Shown: piece after piece, positions 38,732-46,477 of the stretch
How the letters are laid out: each line of letters opens with the position of its first letter
How positions within the stretch are numbered: position 1 is the stretch's first letter
Assembly: GCA_034928145.1 (NCBI GenBank)
Contig: JAYFPE010000010.1
Location: 1 to 64,000, forward strand
Reading direction: 5' to 3'
DNA: 64,000 nt
DNA from: Pelethousia sp034928145
Lineage (GTDB): Bacteria > Bacillota > Clostridia > Christensenellales > CAG-138
The notes under the pieces: model-generated
Databases searched by the model: none
What the model saw: only the letters and a program-made list of their open reading frames with translations
What the model was told of the DNA's origin: nothing
Translations under genes and position numbers: made by a program

Positions 38732-40369
38732 ATGAAGAAGCTACTCAAAAATGGGTTAATGCTGTTCGTATGCGCCATGATGCTGCTCACCCTGGTTGCC
38801 TGTGCCAAGCAAAGCCAGCCAGCGGCCCCGGGCACCGCACCCGCCGAGCAGAGTGGCAACCCGCTGGCCACCGAAGACGGATTCGGCATGATCGTTTCCG
38901 CCGACCCCACCGGTATCGTGTCCAGCAAGGATTCCATGACGGTGGTCGTTGCCGCGGATCCCGGTTCGCTGGATCCGCATGACAACGTGCAGCAGCAAAA
39001 GCACCAGTCCACCCGCCAGATTTATGAGACCCTTGTCGTTTACAATGACAACGGCGAGCTCATTCCCTGGCTGGCTGAAAGCTGGGAGTATGAGAACGAC
39101 TTAACGCTGGTGTTCCACATTCGCAAGGGCGTTAAGTTCCACAATGGGGACGAGCTCAAGGCCAGCGACGTTCTCTTCTCCTTCAAGCGGATGCGTAGCG
39201 ACAACACGCCCGCCGCCATGCAGGTGAACAAGGTGGATTTTGACAAGTGCGAAGTGGTGGATGATTACACCCTTAAGCTTGTTACCTCCGAGCCCTATGC
39301 CTTGCAGCTTCCCATGCTGGAGAACCCCCTGTGCGGCATCATCAGCGAGCGCAGCTATACGGAAAGCAAGGGCGATTTCAACGCTTCCCCCGTGGGCACC
39401 GGCCCTTATAAAGTTGTGAAGTTCGTTGCGGGCGATAGCCTTACCCTGGAAGGCTTTGACGGCTACTGGATCGCCGGCCAGCCCTATGTTAAGCACGTGA
39501 CCCTGCGCTACATCAACGATTCTTCCTCCCGCGCGATCGAGGCGGAGAGCGGCGGAAGTGATATCGTATACGAGATCAGTGCGAACGATGTGGACCGCGT
39601 GCGGGAAAACCCCAACATCAACCTGGTTTCCGCCATGGGCGCGAACACCAGCTACCTGTATATGAACCTGGCCCATGCCCCGCTGGATAACATAAAGGTG
39701 CGCGAGGCCATATGGTATGCGCTGGATGTCCCCGGTGCGATCGATGTGGCTTACGGCAGCTTCGGCAAACTAGCCGATGGCGTGATCTCCCCCGGCATCG
39801 ACGGCCGCCACCCGGATATGAGCGCCTACTTCCCCAAGCAGGATCTGGAAAAGGCCAAGGCGCTTCTCGCGGAAGCCGGCTTCCCGAATGGTTTCACCAC
39901 CGAGATTTCCTGCAACAGCTCCGACCAGCAGCGCAAGGATTTTGCTGAGGCCATTCAGGCGCAGTTGGCGCAGGTTGGCATTACCCTTAACATCAACGTG
40001 ATGGATACTTCCACCTTCGCCACCTACCTTTCTGAAGGCAAGGGCAAGATGTGCATCTATGGCCTGACCGCCAGCACCGGCGAGGCCGGCCGTACCCTGT
40101 TCCGCTGGCTGCCGGATACCTCCGAATGGCCCCTGTCAAGCTGGGAGAGCCAAGAGTATTATGATCTAATCAGCAAGGCGCTGGTTACCACCGATACTGC
40201 CGCGCGCAACGAGATGTACTACCGCTGCCAGGAGATGCTGATGGAGAACTTCATCGTTTATCCCGTGTGGCACAAAGAGCTCAACGCGGCATGCCAGCCC
40301 GGCATCGCAGGCTTCCGGATCACGCCCTCTTACGAGCAGCACTATCTGCAGTTCGTATACTTCCAATAA
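38732..40369 (+). CDS. Family-5 ABC substrate-binding lipoprotein
   Basis: The 545-residue precursor has a lipobox (LTLVAC, Cys22), a flexible linker, and an SBP_bac_5 domain starting DSMTVVVAADPGSLDPHDN (about 68-86), with the signature EYNDLTLVFHIRKGVKFHNGDELKASDVLFS (quoted in part) and the C-terminal lobe IYGLTASTGEAG. Such proteins bind oligopeptides, sugars, opines or metals; the ligand here is not known, but the neighbours point to a carboxylated or sugar-acid compound. AAAAAGGAG precedes the ATG, which I take 17 codons into the longer frame. Confidence 0.9.
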   Translation: MKKLLKNGLMLFVCAMMLLTLVACAKQSQPAAPGTAPAEQSGNPLATEDGFGMIVSADPTGIVSSKDSMTVVVAADPGSLDPHDNVQQQKHQSTRQIYETLVVYNDNGELIPWLAESWEYENDLTLVFHIRKGVKFHNGDELKASDVLFSFKRMRSDNTPAAMQVNKVDFDKCEVVDDYTLKLVTSEPYALQLPMLENPLCGIISERSYTESKGDFNASPVGTGPYKVVKFVAGDSLTLEGFDGYWIAGQPYVKHVTLRYINDSSSRAIEAESGGSDIVYEISANDVDRVRENPNINLVSAMGANTSYLYMNLAHAPLDNIKVREAIWYALDVPGAIDVAYGSFGKLADGVISPGIDGRHPDMSAYFPKQDLEKAKALLAEAGFPNGFTTEISCNSSDQQRKDFAEAIQAQLAQVGITLNINVMDTSTFATYLSEGKGKMCIYGLTASTGEAGRTLFRWLPDTSEWPLSSWESQEYYDLISKALVTTDTAARNEMYYRCQEMLMENFIVYPVWHKELNAACQPGIAGFRITPSYEQHYLQFVYFQ

Positions 40370-40420
40370 GAGCATAGAACATAGGCATTGACATTCGCAC
40401 GTAGTACTCCTGATAAAAGG

Positions 40421-40452
40421 GCTACGCAGGCTGCCTATCCTGCCTGCGTAGC
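40421..40452 (+). terminator. Attenuating hairpin after the binding-protein gene
   Basis: GCTACGCAGGC and GCCTGCGTAGC form a perfect 11-base stem, then ATCTTTTG. It lies between the binding-protein gene and the first permease gene and should favour expression of the binding protein. Confidence 0.75.
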
Positions 40453-40496
40453 ATCTTTTGATATGAAATCGAACTATATTTAGGTGGTGTGAATCT

Positions 40497-41495
40497 TTGA
40501 TTCGATATATTTTAAAACGAATTCTTATGATGCTTCCCGTCCTCGTGGGGATAATCACCATCGTGTTTACATTAATGTATTTCACGCCTGGAGATCCCGC
40601 GTTATCCATTCTGGGTGAAAACGCAACCCCGGAGCAGGTGTCGCAGATTCACCAAGAGTTGGGATTAGATGATCCGTACATCGTGCGCCTGGGGCGGTAT
40701 CTTTGGAATGCCGCGCAGGGCGATTTTGGCACCTCCTATAGAACCGGCAACCCGGTTATCCAGGAGATTATGGATCGTTATCCCAACACCTTAAAACTGG
40801 CTGTTCTGAGCACATTCTTAGGCATCATCATCGGGGTTACGGCGGGCATCATATCCGCTGTGCGCCAATATTCCTTCCTTGATAGAGCCCTGACTACCTT
40901 TTCCCTTTTCGGTGTGTCCGCGCCTTCCTTCTGGATCGCGATGCTGCTGGTTCTGCTTTTTTCGCTAAATTTTAAGTGGCTGCCGGCCACGGGAAGCTAC
41001 GGCCCTATTTATTGGGTGCTGCCGGTGTTTACGCTGGGCCTGCAGGCGAGCGCCTCCATCATGCGCATGACCCGCTCCAGTATGCTGGAGGTTATCCGGC
41101 AGGATTACGTGCGCACCAGCAAGGCCAAGGGGCAAAGCAGCTTCCTTACCATTATGCGGCACGCCTTCAAAAATGCCCAGGTGCCCATCGTAACGACCAT
41201 CGGCATTCGTATTACCGGCTTTTTGGCGGGCGCGGTGCTGGTGGAAACCGTATTTGCGATCCCCGGCCTTGGCAAGTATATTGTGGATAGCGTTGGGTTT
41301 AAGGATTACCCCGTTGTTCAGGGCGGCGTTTTGTGGATCGGCTTCAACTGCGTGGTGATCAACCTGCTGGTGGATATTATCTACTGCCTCATTGATCCGC
41401 GCGTTAAATCGCAATATGCATCTAAGAAAAAGAAAAAGCCCGCGGCCCTAAGCGCAAGGCCGGCCGAGGAATGCGGAGGTGAGGATCGTGGTTGA
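40497..41495 (+). CDS. DppB/OppB-type ABC permease
   Basis: The 332-residue permease has six helices and the BPD_transp_1 EAA loop (RTSKAKGQSSFLTIMRHAFKNA, split here, about 203-224). The N-terminal helix IRYILKRILMMLPVLVGIITI and the FxPGDPALSILGENA loop are family-typical. It starts with TTG (AGGTGG eight bases upstream). The C-terminus is basic (KKKKKP). Works with the DppC-type permease downstream; overlap of eight bases. Confidence 0.92.
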   Translation: MIRYILKRILMMLPVLVGIITIVFTLMYFTPGDPALSILGENATPEQVSQIHQELGLDDPYIVRLGRYLWNAAQGDFGTSYRTGNPVIQEIMDRYPNTLKLAVLSTFLGIIIGVTAGIISAVRQYSFLDRALTTFSLFGVSAPSFWIAMLLVLLFSLNFKWLPATGSYGPIYWVLPVFTLGLQASASIMRMTRSSMLEVIRQDYVRTSKAKGQSSFLTIMRHAFKNAQVPIVTTIGIRITGFLAGAVLVETVFAIPGLGKYIVDSVGFKDYPVVQGGVLWIGFNCVVINLLVDIIYCLIDPRVKSQYASKKKKKPAALSARPAEECGGEDRG

Positions 41496-42366
41496 TACCG
41501 TAGAAAAAATCCCTCTAAAAAAGAAAAAGATATCCCTCGCCCAAGAGGTGATCAAGCGGCTCATGCGCAATAAGATGGCTGTGGCCGGCCTGGTTATTTT
41601 GGTTGTGGTGCTGCTTTCCTCCCTGCTTGCGCCCTTGCTTTCGCCCTATGACTATGCCACACAGAATTATGGGGAACGCTTTGTTTTCCCAAATTGGGCA
41701 CATCCCTTTGGAACGGATAACTTTGGTCGGGATATTCTGACCAGGGTTCTCTATGGCGGCCGGTATACGCTCTTTATCGCGTTTGTGGTTACCAGCATCG
41801 CGGCCGTGGCCGGGGCGCTTGTGGGGCTGTTCGCGGCCTATTTCCCCAAGAGCGATAACATTCTGATGCGCACCATCGATATCTTCATGGGCATTCCCCA
41901 GATGATGATGTGCGTGAGCATCATCGCGGCGCTGGGCGGCAGTATGAAAAACATGATGATTGCGCTAACGATTACGGCAACGCCCGAGTTCGCCCGGATC
42001 ATGCGGGCGCAGGTGCTTACCCTTAAGGACCAGGAGTTTGTGGAAGCCGCCCGCTCGATCGGCGGCAGTAATCTGCGCATCATGTTCCGCCACATCCTTC
42101 CCAATGCGTTGGCGCCCATTATCGTGCAATATACCCTGGGCGCGGTCAATACCATCCTGATGAGCGCATCTTTGAGCTTCGTGGGCATGGGTGTGCAGCC
42201 GCCCACGCCGGAGTGGGGCCTGATGATATCCGCAGGTCGCGCCTACCTGCGTGATTATTGGTATGTGGCCATCCTCCCGGGCCTGGCCATCATCGTGGCG
42301 TCCTATGCGTTGAATCTGCTGGGCGATGGATTGAGGGACGCCCTTGACCCGCGCCTAAAGCGATAA
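41488..42366 (+). CDS. DppC/OppC-type ABC permease
   Basis: The roughly 292-residue permease has the OppC N-terminal helix (RNKMAVAGLVILVVVLLSSLLA, split here), the HPFGTDNFGRDILTRVLYGGR hallmark (about 70-88), and an EAA loop ..FVEAARSIGGSNLRIMFRHILPNA. GGAGGTGA is five bases before GTG 41488; the GTG at 41479 lies inside that site. It overlaps the previous gene by eight bases and ends 13 bases before the next. Confidence 0.92.
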   Translation: MVDTVEKIPLKKKKISLAQEVIKRLMRNKMAVAGLVILVVVLLSSLLAPLLSPYDYATQNYGERFVFPNWAHPFGTDNFGRDILTRVLYGGRYTLFIAFVVTSIAAVAGALVGLFAAYFPKSDNILMRTIDIFMGIPQMMMCVSIIAALGGSMKNMMIALTITATPEFARIMRAQVLTLKDQEFVEAARSIGGSNLRIMFRHILPNALAPIIVQYTLGAVNTILMSASLSFVGMGVQPPTPEWGLMISAGRAYLRDYWYVAILPGLAIIVASYALNLLGDGLRDALDPRLKR

Positions 42367-42379
42367 AGGAGGGATGAAC

Positions 42380-43369
42380 ATGCACCCGCAAGAACAAACG
42401 CTGCTGCAAATCAAAGAATTGGTTGTGCACTATATTGTGGATAAAGATGTTGTGGAATCCGTAAACAACATTACGCTTTCCCTAAACGAGGGGGAAACGC
42501 TGGGCCTAGTGGGTGAAACCGGCGCCGGCAAAACCACCACGGCATTGAGCATTATGGGGCTTATCCCCAACCCGCCGGGCAAGGTCGTGGGCGGTGAAAT
42601 CTTCTATAACGGGCTGGACCTGCTCAAAAAAACGGATAAGGAGATGAGAAAGATACGGGGCAAGGATATTGCCATGATCTTTCAAGACCCCATGACCTCC
42701 CTTAACCCTGTTATTACCGTGGGCGATCAGATCATGGAGGCGATCCAGCTCCACGAAAAGAGCAGTAAGGCCGAGGCCGCGGCCAAGGCAAAGCAAATGC
42801 TGGAGCTTGTGGGCATTTCCGGCGAGCGGTATGGGGAATACCCCCATCAGTTCTCCGGCGGCATGAAGCAGCGCGTGGTAATTGCCATGGCGCTGGCCTG
42901 CAACCCCCGGATTCTCATTGCGGATGAGCCCACCACCGCGCTAGATGTAACCATCCAGGCGCAGGTGCTGGATATGATGAAGCGGCTCAAGAGCGAATAC
43001 AACACGGCTATGCTGCTTATTACCCATGACTTGGGCGTGGTGGCCGAGGTGTGCGATAAGGTTGCCATCATGTATGCGGGGGAGATCGTGGAAAACGGTG
43101 CGCTGCGGGATGTGTTCGGCCAGCCTTCCCATCCTTATACCCTGGGCCTGTTCAACTCCATTCCGGATTTGGACTCCACGGCGGAAAGGCTGCAAGCCAT
43201 AAGCGGCCTGGTTCCGGATCCTTCCAACCTGCCGAGCGGGTGCAGGTTCCATCCCCGCTGCCAGTATGCGATGGAAAGGTGCGCACAGCAGAACCCGCCT
43301 GCCTTTGAAATGACGCCGGAGCACCATGTGAAGTGCTGGAAATTTGCCAAGGATGAGGGGGCGCGGTAA
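42380..43369 (+). CDS. DppD/OppD-type ABC ATPase
   Basis: The 329-residue ATPase has Walker A GETGAGKTT (about 43-51), signature FSGGMKQR (about 156-163), Walker B RILIADEPTTALD and H-loop LLITHDLGV. The C-terminal oligo_HPY motif (PSGCRFHPRCQYAMERC) near 293-309 has paired cysteines. AAAGGAGG before ATG 42380 favours this start over 42374. Confidence 0.95.
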   Translation: MHPQEQTLLQIKELVVHYIVDKDVVESVNNITLSLNEGETLGLVGETGAGKTTTALSIMGLIPNPPGKVVGGEIFYNGLDLLKKTDKEMRKIRGKDIAMIFQDPMTSLNPVITVGDQIMEAIQLHEKSSKAEAAAKAKQMLELVGISGERYGEYPHQFSGGMKQRVVIAMALACNPRILIADEPTTALDVTIQAQVLDMMKRLKSEYNTAMLLITHDLGVVAEVCDKVAIMYAGEIVENGALRDVFGQPSHPYTLGLFNSIPDLDSTAERLQAISGLVPDPSNLPSGCRFHPRCQYAMERCAQQNPPAFEMTPEHHVKCWKFAKDEGAR

Positions 43370-43370
43370 T

Positions 43371-44333
43371 ATGGAAACCTTATTGGAAGTTAAGCATCTT
43401 AAAAAACATTTTAACACTAAGTCCGGCTTGCTCCACGCGGTGGATGACATCAGCTTCACTCTGGAAAAAGGCAAGACCCTTGGTGTGGTGGGGGAATCCG
43501 GCTGCGGCAAATCCACCCTGGGCCGGGTTATCCTACACCTGTTGGAGGCAACGGAGGGGCAGATCCTGTTCAAGGGGCAGGATATATCCAAGCCCGGCAA
43601 AAGAGAGCTGCACCATTTGCGCCGGAATATGCAGATGGTGTTCCAGGATCCTTTCTCCTCCCTGAACCCGCGCTTTTCCGTGGCGGAAATCATCGGGGAG
43701 CCCCTACTGATCTATAAGGCCTGCAAAACCAAAGAGAAATACCGGGATAGGGTGCGCAACATAATGGAAACCGTAGGCCTGCCCGAGCGGTATGAAAACG
43801 TATATCCCCATGAGCTGGATGGCGGCCGCCGCCAGCGCATCGGCCTGGGCCGGGCTCTAGCCCTGAACCCGGAGTTTATTATTTGCGATGAGCCCGTATC
43901 GGCCTTGGATGTATCCATCCAGGCCCAAATTCTTAACCTTTTGCAGGATTTGCAAGCGAAGCGGAACCTGACCTATATTTTCGTTACCCACGATCTATCC
44001 GTGGTCAAGCATATCTCGGATGAGATCATGGTTATGTATCTTGGGGTTATGGTGGAAAAGTGCCCCTCCGCGGATCTGTTTGCCAAGCAGCTCCACCCTT
44101 ACACAAAGGCTTTGCTCAGCGCCATTCCGCAGGCCAAGTTGGATATAAAGCGGGATCGCATCCTGCTTAGGGGCGAGTTGACTTCCCCCATCAATCCGGC
44201 CCCCATATGCCGGTTCGCAGCCCGCTGCAACTATGCCTGCGATGCGTGCCTGCAAAAGCAGCCACCGCTGGAGGAAGTGCTGCCCGGCCATTTTGTGGCG
44301 TGCCACAGGGTTCGCGAGATCAACGATTTATAA
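43371..44333 (+). CDS. DppF/OppF-type ABC ATPase
   Basis: The 320-residue ATPase has Walker A GESGCGKST (about 41-49), signature LDGGRRQR (about 149-156, deviating from the LSGGQ seen in most relatives), Walker B FIICDEPVSALD and H-loop IFVTHDLSV. Its C-terminus carries oligo_HPY with CRFAARCNYACDAC. It begins one base after the dppD-type stop; the longer frame is rejected because the conserved LLEVKHLKKHF starts here. It completes the five-gene importer. Confidence 0.94.
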   Translation: METLLEVKHLKKHFNTKSGLLHAVDDISFTLEKGKTLGVVGESGCGKSTLGRVILHLLEATEGQILFKGQDISKPGKRELHHLRRNMQMVFQDPFSSLNPRFSVAEIIGEPLLIYKACKTKEKYRDRVRNIMETVGLPERYENVYPHELDGGRRQRIGLGRALALNPEFIICDEPVSALDVSIQAQILNLLQDLQAKRNLTYIFVTHDLSVVKHISDEIMVMYLGVMVEKCPSADLFAKQLHPYTKALLSAIPQAKLDIKRDRILLRGELTSPINPAPICRFAARCNYACDACLQKQPPLEEVLPGHFVACHRVREINDL

Positions 44334-44359
44334 ATTTATAAATAGAGGAGACTGTTAAA

Positions 44360-45535
44360 ATGCACGTTACAGAGGTAAATGTTTACCTGGTTGATACAGG
44401 CAGTTTTCGCCCGGTCGTTGTGGAGCTAGTTACGGATGAAAACATTGTAGGCATAGGCGAGGGTGCCGTAGGCTTTGGCGTGGGTTGCCACGGAGCCGCC
44501 CACATGGCTGCAGAACTGGCCGAGCGGTTTGTGATTGGTAAGGATCCTTCTGCCATCGCCTCCATTTGGAACGATTTCTATTACGATACCTTCTGGGGCA
44601 AGGGCGCGGGCGCCATCTTTTATGCGGCCGTAAGCGCCATAGAGCAGGCGCTTTGGGATATCAAGGGCAAGGCGCTGGGCGTGCCGGTCTACGAGCTTTT
44701 GGGCGGTAAGCAGCGGGATAAAATCCGCGTTTACGCCAACGGCTGGTCCGAGGGCAAGTGCGTAACCGCACAGGATTTTGCCGACCGGGCGGTAGAGGTG
44801 GTGGAGCAGGGCTACACCGCCATCAAGATGTATCCCCTCAGCCAGATCGATCCGATCCGGGGCCTGAACAGGCATCTAAAAAACCGGGAGGTCAGCAAGG
44901 CGGATTTTCGCAGAGCCGTGGATGCGGTGCGCCTAGTTCGTGAGGCCGTTGGACCGGATATCGATATCATGGTGGATGTTACGGCGGAGGGCACAACGGA
45001 CGCCATGTTCCAGTTGGCCCAGGCCATTGAACCCTATGATATTTTCTGGTTTGAAGAGGCCATGGACGCCTTTGATGTAGATGCCTACATGACGGTTCGC
45101 CAAAAGACCAACCTTACCCTGACGACCGGGGAACGCCTTTATACCCGATATGGCTTCCGCCGCCTGTTTGAAACGCGCGCGGTGGATATCGTGCAGCCCG
45201 ATCCCGGCACTTGTGGCGGCATCCTGGAGCTTTTTCACATTGCGGCAACGGCAGAGACCTATAACATGCGCGTGGCGCCCCACAACTGCGGCGGCCCGGT
45301 ACTTTGCGGCGCGGCCCTCCAGCTCGCGGCCTGCGTGAGCAACCTTGCCATCCAGGAGATCTTCCCCTTCCATGGGGATATGCACTACTCTATTGTGGAA
45401 GAAGCGTTTGAGAAAAAGGTAAATAATGGATATGTGGATGTACCCACGGCCCCCGGCCTGGGCATAACGCTCAACCACAAGGTGGTGGATCCGTTCCGCA
45501 TCGCGCACATAACCCTCAAAAACAGGGGCGCTTAA
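44360..45535 (+). CDS. Enolase-superfamily dehydratase, galactonate-dehydratase-like
   Basis: The 391-residue protein is a mandelate-racemase-subgroup member (cap domain 1-120; barrel 121-360). Metal ligands: D206 in IMVDVTAEG, E232 or E233 in FWFEEAMD, E258 in TTGERL. Catalytic His308 is in APHNCGG. At the D-x-H/N position of galactonate and related dehydratases there is T208 instead, which suggests a different substrate or leaving-group chemistry. The end (FPFHGDMHYSIV, 335-346) is family-typical. GAGGAG precedes the ATG; it is the last gene of the importer operon, before a terminator. Confidence 0.86.
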   Translation: MHVTEVNVYLVDTGSFRPVVVELVTDENIVGIGEGAVGFGVGCHGAAHMAAELAERFVIGKDPSAIASIWNDFYYDTFWGKGAGAIFYAAVSAIEQALWDIKGKALGVPVYELLGGKQRDKIRVYANGWSEGKCVTAQDFADRAVEVVEQGYTAIKMYPLSQIDPIRGLNRHLKNREVSKADFRRAVDAVRLVREAVGPDIDIMVDVTAEGTTDAMFQLAQAIEPYDIFWFEEAMDAFDVDAYMTVRQKTNLTLTTGERLYTRYGFRRLFETRAVDIVQPDPGTCGGILELFHIAATAETYNMRVAPHNCGGPVLCGAALQLAACVSNLAIQEIFPFHGDMHYSIVEEAFEKKVNNGYVDVPTAPGLGITLNHKVVDPFRIAHITLKNRGA

Positions 45536-45631
45536 GGGAAACTCAGGACAGCTCGCTTCCGGGGTATTCTCACTTCTACCGCTTCACTATCCTGCCAAAG
45601 GGGCTGTCATGCTAAGCGACAGCTCAGCATA

Positions 45632-45671
45632 AAAACGAGCCGGGGCAAGTAATGCCAAGGCTCGTTTTTTC
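45632..45671 (+). terminator. Terminator of the catabolic operon
   Basis: AAAACGAGCC, a 16-base loop, AGGCTCGTTTTTT. The stem is perfect over ten bases and followed by a U-run, about 100 bases after the dehydratase stop. Confidence 0.8.
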
Positions 45672-45686
45672 GTGTAAATTGGGTAT

Positions 45687-46410
45687 ATGAAAACACCAGT
45701 ATTACAAGAGAATCATAGCGAAAAATCGAGCGGAGTGCAAGTGGAGATGCCGCTGGATTTGGGAATGCGCATCGAAGCAGGAAATACGATGAGGACGCTG
45801 ATCCATGGAAAGGATGGATTACAGCGAATTGACCCAAACATACCAGCGCCGGCCACGCAGGGGCTAGGCGACGCCGAAGCAGCTGTTTGGGATCGTAGTC
45901 CTGGTGTTCGTGAACGGGCAGTTTTTCACGCGAAAAATAGAGATGGCATCCCGAAATGATATTCGGTTCATGTATCTGCTGAGCGGAAACCGCGCGCCCG
46001 ATCACAGCAGACTAGTAAGCTTTACCAGTGAACACCTAAAGGATGGAGTGCTGGAGCGATTATTCTATCAGATGGTGGAGATGCTCAAGGAACAGGGGGA
46101 AATCAGCTTTAAGCACCTGGATGGAACAGAGATCGAGGCGAACGCCAATCGATACAGCTTTGTATGGGCGAAATCCACGAGCAAATATGTGGCGCGGGCG
46201 GATGAAAAGCTTAGTGCGCTGCTCGATCGCCTGACGCTGGAGTACGGGATTGTGCGCGGTGCCGCTAAAGCATACTGGGAAACACTGCTGGAGAGAAAGG
46301 AAGCGGCAATAGTTAAAGGCTGCCGCGCCTTTCTTAACACGACAGCCCCATTTGTAGGCTATACCGAACTACACGCCCTGCATCTTCGGCCTCTTCCAAT
46401 CATCCCTTGA
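45687..46410 (+). pseudogene. Degenerate IS1182-like transposase
   Basis: In the first frame MKTPVLQENHSE and MPLDLG (45687 on) match the N-terminus of IS1182-type transposases. After a frameshift near 45805, MDYSELTQTYQRR continues to a TAG (45857-45859), then PKQLFGIVVLVFVNGQFFT, SRNDIRFMYLLSGNRAPDH and FKHLDGTEIEANANRYSFVW follow in the second frame. The DDE catalytic half of the protein is missing after about 46400. No intact terminal inverted repeats are seen. It is a dead remnant marking a past insertion next to the catabolic operon. Confidence 0.8.
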
Positions 46411-46477
46411 CAACAATGGTTCTGCTTACTCTTTTATAAGAGTAAGTCGGGGGTTTGGGGGAGGATAGCCACCCAAA

